A stretch of DNA of 64,000 nt from Deltaproteobacteria bacterium UBA1386 (lineage in GTDB: Bacteria > Desulfobacterota > Syntrophorhabdia > Syntrophorhabdales > Syntrophorhabdaceae): contig DBQU01000025.1 of the NCBI GenBank assembly GCA_002305765.1, forward strand, positions 62,001 through 126,000, read 5' to 3'. A program made the translations under genes and the position numbers. The notes under the pieces were generated by a model. That model ran no database searches. It was given only the letters and a program-made list of their open reading frames with translations, and had not been told where the DNA came from. Shown here in pieces: positions 52,899 through 61,756 of this stretch; positions within the stretch are counted from its first letter, which is position 1, and each line of letters starts with the position of its first letter.

Positions 52899-53314
52899 TC
52901 CTTGTCGACACATCGGTCTGGGTGGATTATTTCAACGGGGCAGTGAACCCACAAACCGACTGGCTTGATGCAGCCCTGGGCACGGAACCCGTTGTAATGG
53001 GTGATCTCATTCTGGCCGAGATACTGCAGGGATTTCAGAATGACAGAGATTACCGGAAGGCACAGAGGCTCCTCGAAGGCATTCCTTTCATGGATATGCT
53101 GGGGAGGGAACTCGCGGTAAAGAGCGCACAACATTACAGGTACCTGAGAAAAAAGGGTGTAACTGTCCGGAAGACGATAGATGTTATGATAGGGACTTTC
53201 TGCATCCACCACGGCATTACGCTCCTGCACCGCGACAGGGACTTTGTGCCCATGGAGAAATATCTGAACTTGATGTCGGTTGTTCCTACAAATCTGGAGG
53301 AGTATGATGAATAG
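52895..53314 (+). CDS. vapC: VapC-type PIN-domain ribonuclease toxin
   Basis: 139 aa. PIN nuclease: first acid in L-V-D-T-S-V-W-V-D-Y, glutamate in L-A-E-I-L-Q-G, third acid in T-I-D-V-M-I and fourth in H-R-D-R-D-F; all active-site acids are present. It would cleave RNA and be neutralised by VapB. The downstream DUF3300 gene starts inside its last codons. Confidence 0.92.
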   Translation: MILVDTSVWVDYFNGAVNPQTDWLDAALGTEPVVMGDLILAEILQGFQNDRDYRKAQRLLEGIPFMDMLGRELAVKSAQHYRYLRKKGVTVRKTIDVMIGTFCIHHGITLLHRDRDFVPMEKYLNLMSVVPTNLEEYDE

Positions 53315-54527
53315 AGCGTTTAGACGGACATTGATATGGGTACTTGTGGCGTCCCTTGTCATTCCTGTGGGGGTGTTCGCGCAGGGTACGGGGACGTCGA
53401 AGCCGGCGTTCAAGCAGGAGGAGTTGGAGCAGCTCCTGGCTCCCATCGCCCTTTATCCCGACGACCTCGTAGCCCAGATACTCATGGCGTCGACGTACCC
53501 CCTCGAGGTGGTTGAGGCGGCGCGGTGGGTGAAGGCGAACCCCAATCTTAAGGGAAATCAGTTGACATCCGCCCTGGAGAAACAGAACTGGGACCCCAGC
53601 GTCAAGTCCCTTGTGAACTTCCCCTCGGTCCTCACCATGATGAACGATAAGCTGGACTGGACGCAGAAGCTCGGGGACGCGTTCCTGGCGCAGCAGAAGG
53701 ATGTCATGAACACGGTCCAGAAGCTAAGGGCAAAGGCGCAGGCCTCGGGGAACCTCAAGACGACGAAGGAACAGAAGGTGGTCGTGCAGGACCAGGTCAT
53801 CGTGATACAGCCGGCCGACCCCCAGGTGATCTACGTTCCCACGTATAACCCCACCGTTGTGTATGGCGCCTGGCCCTATCCGGCCTATCCGCCATACTAT
53901 TACTACCCGCCGGGATACGTGGCGGGGGCTGCAATGTTCTCCTTCGCGGCAGGCGTGGCGGTGGGCGCGGCCTGGGGTTACGCCTGGGGCGGTTGCAACT
54001 GGCACAACGGCGACGTGAATGTCAACGTCAACAAGAACATCAACGTGAACAACCAGATCAACAGGAACTACTACGCGAACAAGATATCGACCAACCCGGG
54101 CGGGCACGGGGAATGGAAACACGATCCCTCCCACAGAAAGGGTGTTGCCTACCGGGACCAGGCGACAGGGGCGAAGTACGGACAGGCTCCGAGGCCGGGA
54201 GCGGACACGAGGAAGGACTTCAGGGGTTATTCACCCGATGCGCGGGGCTCACAGCCGCAGGCCGCAGGCCGGTCCGGAAGGGACTCCGTGGGACAGGGAA
54301 AGCCATCGTACGCGAGTTCCCGGACCCAGCAGACGCCCAGGTTTGACCAGGGCTCCATGGGGAAACAAGGGACCAGCCACGCCTTCGAGGGTATGGAACG
54401 CGGCGGCACACAGACAAAGATGGAAAGCGAGCGGGGCCGCGCGAGCATGTCCGGTTTCGGTTCCGGAGGCGAGAGAGGGTCGGGCGGCGGCTTCGGCCGA
54501 AGTGGAGGAGGCGGTCGCCGGCGTTAG
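53307..54527 (+). CDS. DUF3300 secreted protein
   Basis: 406 aa from the ATG at 53307 (GGAGG six bases upstream). Signal peptide (I-W-V-L-V-A-S-L-V-I-P, cleavage near F-A-Q), then the DUF3300 domain with L-L-A-P-I-A-L-Y-P-D-D-L-V-A-Q-I-L-M-A-S-T-Y-P near residue 35, a Tyr/Pro-rich hydrophobic stretch and an Asn-rich run (V-N-V-N-K-N-I-N-V-N). It ends in a disordered Gly/Arg-rich tail. Envelope location; function unknown. It is followed by DUF2950, a recurrent partner. Confidence 0.9.
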   Translation: MNRAFRRTLIWVLVASLVIPVGVFAQGTGTSKPAFKQEELEQLLAPIALYPDDLVAQILMASTYPLEVVEAARWVKANPNLKGNQLTSALEKQNWDPSVKSLVNFPSVLTMMNDKLDWTQKLGDAFLAQQKDVMNTVQKLRAKAQASGNLKTTKEQKVVVQDQVIVIQPADPQVIYVPTYNPTVVYGAWPYPAYPPYYYYPPGYVAGAAMFSFAAGVAVGAAWGYAWGGCNWHNGDVNVNVNKNINVNNQINRNYYANKISTNPGGHGEWKHDPSHRKGVAYRDQATGAKYGQAPRPGADTRKDFRGYSPDARGSQPQAAGRSGRDSVGQGKPSYASSRTQQTPRFDQGSMGKQGTSHAFEGMERGGTQTKMESERGRASMSGFGSGGERGSGGGFGRSGGGGRRR

Positions 54528-54579
54528 CCCCCGGCTGCAGGTATGATGTGTGCAATGAACGTTATGAGGAGGAAATCGT

Positions 54580-55557
54580 ATGATCCGCGTTATGAATAGA
54601 AAAAGAGCCATATCTCCGCGAAGACTTGTCGTGATCATTGGCATCGCGGCACTCCTTGCGGTGTTCCTGTCGGGGACGCAGGGGCAGGCCGCGCCTTCGA
54701 AGTCGCCCAAGCAGCTGACCTTTGCCACCGCCGAAGAAGCAGCGCGTGTGCTTGCCGATGCGGCGCGTGCCAAGGACACGAAGGCGATGCTCGCGATCTT
54801 CGGACCCGAGGGAAAAGGTATCATCATCTCCGGCGACGAGGCCGTCAACAAGGACCTTTACGAGCGCTTCGTGAAGGCCTTTCAGGAGAAGATGAGGCTC
54901 GACATGTCTACGGACAACAAGGCGTTCCTCTATGTCGGCAACAACGAGTGGCCCTTCCCGGTTCCCATCGTGAGGAAGTCAGGCAGGTGGTCCTTCGATA
55001 TGAAGGATGGAAAGACCGAGATACTCCACCGGAGGATAGGCAGGAACGAGCTCAGCGCCGTTCAGGCCTGCCTTGCCTATGTGGATGCCCAGAAGGACTA
55101 CGCGGGAATGATCGGCCGGAAGGGCGGTGTGGCCGAATACGCCCGGCAGTTCCTGAGCGATCCGGGGAAACGTAACGGTCTGTATTGGGAGAGCCGCGAA
55201 GGCGAGGAGCCAAGTCCTCTAGGCGTCTTCATGGCGAGAGCAAGGTGGCAGCATTCTCTGCTGGAGCCGCCGGCAGGGAAGCCGGTGCCGTACCACGGCT
55301 ACTTTTATAAGATACTCACAGCGCAGGGCAAGCACGCGCCCGGCGGGGCGTACAATTACATCGTTGACGACAGGATGATCGGAGGTTTTGCTCTTGCCGC
55401 CTGGCCGGCCCAGTATGGCGTAACGGGGGTCATGACGTTCATCGTGAATCAGGATGGCGTCGTTTACGAGAAGGATCTGGGCAGGGTCTCGGGTAAGGCG
55501 GTTTATCACATGAAGGCCTTCGATCCCGACGATTCTTGGAAAAGGGTGAATGAATGA
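54580..55557 (+). CDS. DUF2950 secreted protein
   Basis: 325 aa. Signal anchor or peptide (V-V-I-I-G-I-A-A-L-L-A-V-F-L), then F-A-T-A-E-E-A-A-R-V-L near residue 45, the L-Y-E-R-F pattern and the domain end G-Y-F-Y-K-I-L-T-A-Q-G and A-W-P-A-Q-Y-G-V-T-G-V-M-T-F-I-V-N. Function unknown; the DUF3300-DUF2950 pair recurs in Proteobacteria and Desulfobacterota. The aldo/keto reductase start overlaps its stop. Confidence 0.88.
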   Translation: MIRVMNRKRAISPRRLVVIIGIAALLAVFLSGTQGQAAPSKSPKQLTFATAEEAARVLADAARAKDTKAMLAIFGPEGKGIIISGDEAVNKDLYERFVKAFQEKMRLDMSTDNKAFLYVGNNEWPFPVPIVRKSGRWSFDMKDGKTEILHRRIGRNELSAVQACLAYVDAQKDYAGMIGRKGGVAEYARQFLSDPGKRNGLYWESREGEEPSPLGVFMARARWQHSLLEPPAGKPVPYHGYFYKILTAQGKHAPGGAYNYIVDDRMIGGFALAAWPAQYGVTGVMTFIVNQDGVVYEKDLGRVSGKAVYHMKAFDPDDSWKRVNE

Positions 55558-56504
55558 CAATGAGGCTGGTGGGACTGCACAATTCGGACCAGAAGATATC
55601 GGCCGTCATCCTGGGGACCTGGGCGATCGGCGGCAGCCACTGGGGGCCCTACGATGAGGCGAACGCGATGAGGGCCATCGAGACGGCCCTCGACAATGGA
55701 ATAAACGCCATCGACACGGCGCCCGTTTACGGAGACGGCCATGCCGAGGAGCTTATCGGAAGGGCTATCCGCGGCAAGAGGGACAGGATCTTTCTTGCCA
55801 CAAAGTGCGGCCTCGACATCTATGACCGTTCGTACAGGCGTGACCTTTCCCCTGCTTACATCGAGAAGGACCTTCACGGCTCCCTGAAGCGTCTCGGCAC
55901 GGACTGCGTCGACCTGTACCAGTGCCACTGGCCGGACCCACAGGTCCCCGTGGAGGAAACGATGGCGGCGCTCACGAGGTTCAGAGATGAGGGGAAGATC
56001 AGGCACATCGGTGTATCAAATTTCAACGGCCCCCAACTCCTGGAGGCCTTGAAATTCGTTGCCCTTTTCTCCTTGCAGCCCCACTATTCTTTGCTGGAGA
56101 GGGGCGCCGGGGAAGATCTTCTCCCCATCTGCATAGGGAAGAACATTAATGTCTTTCCCTATGGCTCCCTGGGTGCCGGCATGTTGACGGGAAAATACCG
56201 TGAATGTCCCCGGTTCAAGAAGGGTGACGCCCGCTCCTTTTTCTACCGTTACTTCAAGCCCGCGTACTGGCCGAGGGTGCGGCGGCTCCTGGATGAGGTG
56301 GAAGCGATAGCCGCCCGCGGGGGAACGACCTCCGGTGCTGTGGCGCTCTCGTGGCTTCTCAGACAGCCCGGAGTCACATCTGTGATCGTCGGTGCACGTT
56401 CGGCCGAACAAGTCAGGGGAAACATAGCCGACGTGCCGGTGGACTTGAGCGATGAGGACATGCGCGCGCTCGACACGTTGTCCAGCCTAATCTACGAGTC
56501 CTGA
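55554..56504 (+). CDS. Aldo/keto reductase
   Basis: 316 aa. Catalytic tetrad visible: Asp and Tyr in A-I-D-T-A-P-V-Y-G, Lys in L-A-T-K-C-G and His in Y-Q-C-H-W-P-D. C-terminal NADP-binding end has I-V-G-A-R-S-A-E-Q-V. The ATG overlaps the DUF2950 stop, so it is translated with it although no functional link is known. Confidence 0.92.
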   Translation: MTMRLVGLHNSDQKISAVILGTWAIGGSHWGPYDEANAMRAIETALDNGINAIDTAPVYGDGHAEELIGRAIRGKRDRIFLATKCGLDIYDRSYRRDLSPAYIEKDLHGSLKRLGTDCVDLYQCHWPDPQVPVEETMAALTRFRDEGKIRHIGVSNFNGPQLLEALKFVALFSLQPHYSLLERGAGEDLLPICIGKNINVFPYGSLGAGMLTGKYRECPRFKKGDARSFFYRYFKPAYWPRVRRLLDEVEAIAARGGTTSGAVALSWLLRQPGVTSVIVGARSAEQVRGNIADVPVDLSDEDMRALDTLSSLIYES

Positions 56505-56815
56505 GGAGACCGGGAGGGGACCGTCGATGCTTTGACCCCAGGCTTCGGACCATCATCAGGAAGGTGCAGGTCCGCGAGCCCTTGACCCCATTAATTCGGA
56601 TGCGCTCCGCTGTCCCCGGGGCGCATTGTTTCCGGCAGGGATGGCACGGGCAGGTTCTTCCGCTCTGGCCGCCCGTATTGCTTCCATGAGTTCAACGAGG
56701 ACCCTCTGGCCTTCGACAAAGGCCGGACGGGGGCGCCTGGGACCTTGAAGCGGGGAAAACGGACAGGGACGCGCCGAAACATTTTTCTTGCAATGCCATT
56801 AGGAATAGTGTAAAG
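56505..56815. other. Gap before the feo operon, with a possible coding remnant
   Basis: The 347-base gap before the DtxR gene has no convincing gene. One plus-strand frame from about 56600 to 56813 is open, protein-like (R-F-F-R-S-G-R-P-Y-C-F-H-E-F-N-E-D-P-L-A) but has no start codon and enters from a stop; it may be a decayed fragment. Confidence 0.3.
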
Positions 56816-56817
56816 AA

Positions 56818-56831
56818 TTAGGGCAACCTAA
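56818..56831. promoter_or_regulatory. DtxR-family iron box in front of the regulator gene
   Basis: TTAGG-GCAA-CCTAA, a perfect 5+5 inverted repeat resembling the TTAGG...CCTAA core of DtxR/IdeR operators, 21 bases before the start of a DtxR-family gene. Confidence 0.65.
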
Positions 56832-56851
56832 ACTTATTAGTGGGGGTGTTT

Positions 56852-57610
56852 ATGATGGCGGCTGACGCATTGACGGCAAGCCTGGAGGACTACCTGGAGG
56901 CCATTTTTCATATCATCGCTGAGAAGCATGCCGTGAAACCGCGGGACATCGCGAAACGTCTTAAGGTGAGCTATGCGTCGGTAACGGGTGCCCTTCGTTC
57001 CCTGTCTGAAAAGAAACTGATCAATTATTCGCCTTATGACCTTATAACGCTGACGGATGAAGGGGAGGTCGCGGCGAAGGATGTTGTCCGCAGGCACGAG
57101 ATACTGCACGATTTCTTCGTCGAGGTACTCGCCGTCCCGGAGGCGGACGCGGACGCTGCGGCATGCCAGATGGAACACTCCATCCCCAGGGACATAGTGG
57201 AGAGGTTCGTGAGATTCGTGGAGTTTGTCGAGACCTGCCCTCGGGGCGGTCAGAAATGGATCAAGGGTTTCGGGTACCAGTGCGACCACAGCAATACTCA
57301 GGAGAACTGCGAGAAGTGTATCGCCTCGTGCCTGGAAGAGGTGAGGGGACGTATAAAAGAAGGAGGTGCCAGGGCAATGGTATCGTCACGGTTAAGAGAT
57401 GTAAAGCCAGGTCAGAAGTGCAAGGTCGTGAAGGTCCGCGGACGGAGTGAGGCGGGAAGAAGGATCGTTGAGATGGGTGTTACCCCCGGTTCCGTGATTG
57501 AGGTTGAGCGCATAGCGCCTCTGGGTGATCCGATAGACGTGAAGGTCAAGGGTTACCACCTGTCGTTGAGGAAAGACGAGGCTGAGGGGATAGACGTTGA
57601 GCTTATCTGA
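56852..57610 (+). CDS. DtxR-family iron-dependent regulator with C-terminal FeoA/SH3-like domain
   Basis: 252 aa from ATG 56852 (ATG 56855 equally possible). Winged helix (V-K-P-R-D-I-A-K-R-L-K-V-S-Y-A-S-V-T-G-A-L), metal-binding dimerisation domain (R-R-H-E-I-L-H-D-F-F and M-E-H-S-I), a cysteine-rich insert (C-P-R-G-G ... C-D-H-S-N-T-Q-E-N-C-E-K-C-I-A-S-C) and a FeoA-like SH3 domain near residues 180-252. The cysteines suggest an Fe-S cluster or structural metal. It likely represses the feo genes under iron sufficiency through the TTAGG boxes. Confidence 0.9.
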   Translation: MMAADALTASLEDYLEAIFHIIAEKHAVKPRDIAKRLKVSYASVTGALRSLSEKKLINYSPYDLITLTDEGEVAAKDVVRRHEILHDFFVEVLAVPEADADAAACQMEHSIPRDIVERFVRFVEFVETCPRGGQKWIKGFGYQCDHSNTQENCEKCIASCLEEVRGRIKEGGARAMVSSRLRDVKPGQKCKVVKVRGRSEAGRRIVEMGVTPGSVIEVERIAPLGDPIDVKVKGYHLSLRKDEAEGIDVELI

Positions 57611-57860
57611 GCGCGAAAAGAGTATTCCGGGGGAGGGCCAGGGAAGGCCGCTCAGTGCCATCGAGTCCGGAAAGAAGGTGTACATAGTCGCCGTGGATTC
57701 CGGACGGGGTCTGCAGGGGAGACTGGCATCGATGGGATTGGTCCCCGGAGTCCCGGTGGATGTGATTCTCAACTCACCGCGGGGACCCTTCATAGTTGCC
57801 GTCAAGGGGAGCAGGATCATGCTTGGCCGGGGAATGGCGGGGAAGATCACGGTTGTGTAA
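57597..57860 (+). CDS. feoA: FeoA-family protein
   Basis: 87 aa from TTG 57597, seven bases after GAGGGG and overlapping the regulator stop. SH3-like FeoA fold: V-D-S-G-R-G-L-Q-G-R-L-A-S-M-G-L-V-P-G and F-I-V-A-V-K-G-S-R-I-M-L-G-R-G-M-A. It assists FeoB. A second iron box lies directly after it. Confidence 0.9.
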   Translation: MSLSEREKSIPGEGQGRPLSAIESGKKVYIVAVDSGRGLQGRLASMGLVPGVPVDVILNSPRGPFIVAVKGSRIMLGRGMAGKITVV

Positions 57861-57876
57861 AAAAATTTGCACTCAT

Positions 57877-57894
57877 AGTTAGGCAAGCCTAACT
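57877..57894. promoter_or_regulatory. DtxR-family iron box in front of feoB
   Basis: AGTTAGGC-AA-GCCTAACT, an 8+8 inverted repeat, 17 bases after the feoA stop and about 40 bases before feoB. It shares the TTAGG/CCTAA core with the box at 56818. Confidence 0.65.
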
Positions 57895-57934
57895 TCATTG
57901 GTGGTAACTAATTACGGCAGGACAGAACAGGAGG

Positions 57935-60091
57935 ATGATAGAGCGTATGGGATCAAAGATCGTTGTGGCTCTCGCGGGAAACCCTAACTCGGGGAAAACC
58001 ACCATATTCAACAATCTGACGGGATCGAGACAGCATGTGGGGAACTACCCCGGGGTGACGGTGGAGAGGAAAGAAGGCAATATCCGGTACGACGGTCATG
58101 AGATCGTGTTCGTCGATCTTCCCGGTACATACAGTCTTACCGCCTATTCTGCCGAGGAGTTGGTGGCGAGGAATTTCATCGTCGACGAGAAGCCGGATGT
58201 GGTGGTGGACATCATCGATTCCTCCAATCTGGAACGGAATCTGTATCTTACCGTTCAGCTCATGGAAACGGGGGCGTCTCTCGTGCTGGCCTTCAACATG
58301 AGCGACGAGGCCCGCACCCGGGGATATGAGTTCGACCTCGAGAGATTTTCCCGGTTCTTCAACGCTCCGGTTGTGAGGACCGTCGGTCACAAGGGCGAGG
58401 GCATGGATGAGTTGATGAAGCAGATCGTCACCGTCGCGCTGCAGGAAAAAGAGCCCCGTGACACGCCTTCTGTCAACTACGGGGAGGAACTCGAGGAAGA
58501 GATCGGCAAGATGATCCGATTGCTTGACGAAGAGCCTCTTCTTGCGGAGAAGTACGGAGCCCGATGGTTGTCGGTGAAGCTCCTCGAAAACGACAGGGAT
58601 GTCCTCAAAAAGGTTTCATCTGATGCTGTGCGCGCCCAACTTGCGAAGAGTTCTTCCCACGTCGAAGGCATCCTGGGCGAGGGTCCGGAAACGATCATCG
58701 CCAGCAGCAGATACGGGTTCATCTCGGGAGCTTGTCAGGAGGCCGTGCACTCCACCGTCGAGGTCCTCCATACCATTTCGGATAGGATCGATACGGTCAT
58801 CACGAACCGTGTCCTTGGCATCCCCATCTTCCTGGGGCTCATGTACCTGGTCTTCTACCTGACATTCACCCTGGGGGATCCTCCCATGGGGTGGATAGAA
58901 GGTCTTTTCGGATGGCTGGGGGGTAAGATCGGTGCCCTGTGGCCGGAAGGTTCGGAGAGCCTGCTCAGATCCCTGATCGTTGACGGCATCATCGGCGGTG
59001 TTGGCGGTGTGATCGTCTTTTTGCCCAACATCCTTCTTCTGTTCTTCGCTATCGCGATCCTCGAGGATTCGGGGTACATGGCGCGGGCGGCTTTCATCAT
59101 GGACAAACTCATGCACCGGATAGGTCTTCACGGGAAGAGTTTTATCCCCATGCTTATCGGTTTCGGCTGTTCCGTTCCGGCCATCATGGCGACAAGGATG
59201 CTGGAGAACAGGAGGGACCGGCTGGTCACGATGCTTGTTGTCCCCCTCATGAGCTGCGGAGCGAGGCTTCCCATTTACGCGCTCATCATCCCCGCCTTCT
59301 TTCCGCAGGCATGGAACGCCCCGATGCTCTGGATCATATACGTCATAGGGATACTCCTCGCCGTCCTGAGCGCGAAAGCCCTGCGCAGCACCATCTTCAA
59401 AGGGGAATCCGTCCCCTTCGTGATGGAGTTGCCCCCGTACCGGCTACCCACGTTGAGGGGTGTTCTCACCCACATGTGGCAGCGCGGGTGGCTGTACCTC
59501 AAGAAGGCCGGAACGATCATCCTCGGTATCTCCGTCCTCCTGTGGGCTCTGACGACCTTCCCCGGACTGCCGGAAGAGCAGGCGGAGCGGTTCGAGAAGG
59601 AGAAACAGACAGTGGAGGCGAGCGTAACGGACGAGGAGAAGAAGAAAGAGCAGGTAGCGTCCATCGAGAACGCGATGACTGAGGCGTCGCTCGCGGGCAG
59701 CATTGCCGGAAAGATCGGCCATGCCATGGAGCCGGTCCTCAAACCCATGGGGTTTGACTGGAAGATAGGCACGGCGCTCATAGGAGCCTTCGCCGCCAAG
59801 GAGGTCTTTGTGGCGCAGCTCGGTATTGTCTACAGCGTTGGCAAGGAGGCGAACGAAGAGTCTTCTGCGCTTCGCGACCAACTGCGTGCGAATTACACGC
59901 CGCTCGTTGCATTCTGCATCATGCTCTTCTGCCTCGTGAGCGCCCCCTGCATGGCGACGATCGCGGTGACACGCAGGGAGAGCAATTCCTGGAAGTGGGC
60001 CCTTTTCCAACTTGCGGGGCTCACGGTGATGGCCTGGATACTGACGGTGATCGTGTTCCAGGCGGGAAGGCTGCTCGGTATCGGTATTTGA
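57935..60091 (+). CDS. feoB: Ferrous iron transporter FeoB
   Basis: 718 aa from ATG 57935. The AGGAGG abuts that ATG, so initiation at ATG 57947 (twelve bases downstream) may be the real start. G domain: G-N-P-N-S-G-K-T-T (G1), Y-P-G-V-T-V-E (G2), D-L-P-G-T-Y (G3), N-M-S-D (G4 position, in place of N-x-x-D). A GDI helical domain and two Gate/Core halves of membrane helices follow, with M-I-G-F-G-C-S-V-P-A and the second gate C-L-V-S-A-P-C. It is the inner-membrane Fe(II) transporter. Confidence 0.96.
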   Translation: MIERMGSKIVVALAGNPNSGKTTIFNNLTGSRQHVGNYPGVTVERKEGNIRYDGHEIVFVDLPGTYSLTAYSAEELVARNFIVDEKPDVVVDIIDSSNLERNLYLTVQLMETGASLVLAFNMSDEARTRGYEFDLERFSRFFNAPVVRTVGHKGEGMDELMKQIVTVALQEKEPRDTPSVNYGEELEEEIGKMIRLLDEEPLLAEKYGARWLSVKLLENDRDVLKKVSSDAVRAQLAKSSSHVEGILGEGPETIIASSRYGFISGACQEAVHSTVEVLHTISDRIDTVITNRVLGIPIFLGLMYLVFYLTFTLGDPPMGWIEGLFGWLGGKIGALWPEGSESLLRSLIVDGIIGGVGGVIVFLPNILLLFFAIAILEDSGYMARAAFIMDKLMHRIGLHGKSFIPMLIGFGCSVPAIMATRMLENRRDRLVTMLVVPLMSCGARLPIYALIIPAFFPQAWNAPMLWIIYVIGILLAVLSAKALRSTIFKGESVPFVMELPPYRLPTLRGVLTHMWQRGWLYLKKAGTIILGISVLLWALTTFPGLPEEQAERFEKEKQTVEASVTDEEKKKEQVASIENAMTEASLAGSIAGKIGHAMEPVLKPMGFDWKIGTALIGAFAAKEVFVAQLGIVYSVGKEANEESSALRDQLRANYTPLVAFCIMLFCLVSAPCMATIAVTRRESNSWKWALFQLAGLTVMAWILTVIVFQAGRLLGIGI

Positions 60092-60104
60092 CGGGAGGTG
60101 TTGC

Positions 60105-60269
60105 ATGAATGGGTCGATCGGGGAATTGACGGCGGTATTGGTGATCGTGGGAGCTGTGGTCGTTCTCGCCGCCCGGTCCGTTTACCGTCTGGTCACAGGC
60201 GGGGAAGCGGGAAAGTGCTGCGGGTGCTCCCCGTGCTCATGCCGGGACGACAGTAAGGAAACGAGATGA
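60105..60269 (+). CDS. FeoB-associated Cys-rich membrane protein (FeoC-like, 54 aa)
   Basis: 54 aa, easily missed because of its size; the start has GGGAGG before it, 14 bases after feoB. One hydrophobic helix (A-V-L-V-I-V-G-A-V-V-V-L-A-A) then a cysteine cluster C-C-G-C-S-P-C-S-C. This matches the small FeoB-associated Cys-rich proteins (PF12669-like) found after feoB in anaerobes. Confidence 0.88.
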   Translation: MNGSIGELTAVLVIVGAVVVLAARSVYRLVTGGEAGKCCGCSPCSCRDDSKETR

Positions 60270-60300
60270 GTGCTCTTCTTAATACGAAAAGGAGGTAACG

Positions 60301-60669
60301 ATGTGCGTTGCTTTGATAGGTGGGATGGACAGGCTGGAGCGTGACTATGAGGCTGAAGCGCTGAAACATGGAGTGGAGTTGAGGGTCTTTACCAAAACAA
60401 AAACGGGTCTGGTGACCCGTCTCAAGGCCGTCGATGTGATGGTCATGTTCACGGGAAAGGTTTCCCATCAATTGAAAAGAGAGGCCGTGAGTGCCGCGAA
60501 GTCAAGGAGCATCCCCGTGATCATGGTACATTCCTGCGGCGTATGCAGCTTGCGGGAATGCCTGCAGCGTCTCGCGGCATCCGGTCAAAGGGATGCGGGA
60601 GTGTCCGGATGCGCGGGTTCCTGCAAGGACGCGCATTGTCGCCGCGCCGCCGACAGGGCGGTGGCTTAA
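60301..60669 (+). CDS. DUF2325 domain protein
   Basis: 122 aa, AGGAGG before the ATG. DUF2325 begins C-V-A-L-I-G-G-M-D-R-L and has the A-V-D-V-M-V-M-F-T-G-K-V-S-H segment; three or more C-terminal cysteines (S-G-C-A-G-S-C-K-D-A-H-C) follow. The function is unknown. It is translated with the feo genes, so an iron-related role is plausible from context. Confidence 0.85.
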   Translation: MCVALIGGMDRLERDYEAEALKHGVELRVFTKTKTGLVTRLKAVDVMVMFTGKVSHQLKREAVSAAKSRSIPVIMVHSCGVCSLRECLQRLAASGQRDAGVSGCAGSCKDAHCRRAADRAVA

Positions 60670-60732
60670 AGGAAGTTTCCTGGCCTATTAACTCATGGAA
60701 AGGATATTCGACTATTATATAAGGAGAGATGT

Positions 60733-61542
60733 ATGGCCCCATTATCACGGAGCAGATCGAGCAGCATACAGATGGTGAAGGCAGTCCTTGTTCTTGCAAT
60801 GATCATCGCCCTGCCGGCGGTGGGCTTCGCCGCCCGGCCGCTCCTCACCGACGACGCGGGGACGCTGGGAAAGGGCGCGTTCCAGGTGGAACTGGGTTTC
60901 GAAACGTCGGACCACAGGACCGACGATGATGGCGTGGTGACCAAAGAGGATGCGTCTTCCACCAGCGCCACCCTTTCCTATGGCATTCTCGACAACCTGG
61001 ATGTCCTTCTGGGAATGCCCTATGAGTGGTCGAGGGTCAGAGAAGACGGCGATACAATCCGCAACAGCGATGGTATAGCCGACCTGACGCTTGAGGCGAA
61101 GTGGCGGTTCTTTGAGAAGGGTGGTTTCGCCATGGCGCTCAAGCCCGGGGTATCCTTCCCGACGGGGGACCACAAGAGGGGTTTCGGGACCGGCCGGACG
61201 ACCTACGGAGCGCTGTTCATAGCCACACAGGACATAGGCCCTGTCTCCTTGCACCTCAATGCCGGGTACAGACGCAATGAGAACGACACGGACGAGAGGA
61301 AAGACATATGGGGCGGAGATTTCGCCGCTGTTGTCACCGTGGCGAAGCCTTTGAAACTCGTGGCGAATGTGGGAACGAAAACGAGCACCGACAGGACGGC
61401 AGCCACTGATCCCGCCTTCTTTCTCGGTGGTCTCATATATTCCATAACGGACAAGATCGACCTCGACCTCGGCTACAAGCGCGGTCTCAACAAGGCCGAA
61501 CCGGACAACGCGTATATCGGCGGATTGACGATAAGGTTTTGA
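60733..61542 (+). CDS. Outer-membrane beta-barrel protein of the phenol-degradation MetA/transporter type
   Basis: 269 aa with AAGGAGAG before the ATG. Signal peptide (V-L-V-L-A-M-I-I-A-L-P-A-V-G-F-A-A), then alternating amphipathic strands ending in an aromatic (G-L-T-I-R-F), as in outer-membrane barrels. The A-R-P-L-x-T-D-D-A-G-T-x-G start of the mature protein matches the PF13557 family. Substrate unknown. Confidence 0.8.
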   Translation: MAPLSRSRSSSIQMVKAVLVLAMIIALPAVGFAARPLLTDDAGTLGKGAFQVELGFETSDHRTDDDGVVTKEDASSTSATLSYGILDNLDVLLGMPYEWSRVREDGDTIRNSDGIADLTLEAKWRFFEKGGFAMALKPGVSFPTGDHKRGFGTGRTTYGALFIATQDIGPVSLHLNAGYRRNENDTDERKDIWGGDFAAVVTVAKPLKLVANVGTKTSTDRTAATDPAFFLGGLIYSITDKIDLDLGYKRGLNKAEPDNAYIGGLTIRF

Positions 61543-61647
61543 GAGGACAGGCAATGGTTAATGGGTTATGGGACGCAGATCCCTTCCTGCAACCTGTCAC
61601 CCGAGAGCCGTTATCCGCCCCCCCAACTTGCAAAAATCAAGGCCACA

Positions 61648-61737
61648 ATGTATTGTAGAAGCAGCGATGACAGCCTCTTCGGCCTTATCAGTGGAATGGC
61701 GGTCATGGCGTTGAGTCTGTTATTGATGAAAAAGTGA
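61648..61737 (+). CDS. Candidate 29-residue membrane mini-protein
   Basis: An ATG after AAGG opens a short frame ending M-A-V-M-A-L-S-L-L-L-M-K-K, i.e. one hydrophobic helix with a basic end. It sits in the gap before three further small proteins. Without comparison this could be chance. Confidence 0.3.
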   Translation: MYCRSSDDSLFGLISGMAVMALSLLLMKK

Positions 61738-61756
61738 GAGGGAGGAGGAGGTTGCT

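Noticed and set aside
56591..56782. 63-codon minus-strand frame
   Set aside because: Low-complexity, no ribosome-binding site; the opposite strand gives the more protein-like (but still start-less) frame.
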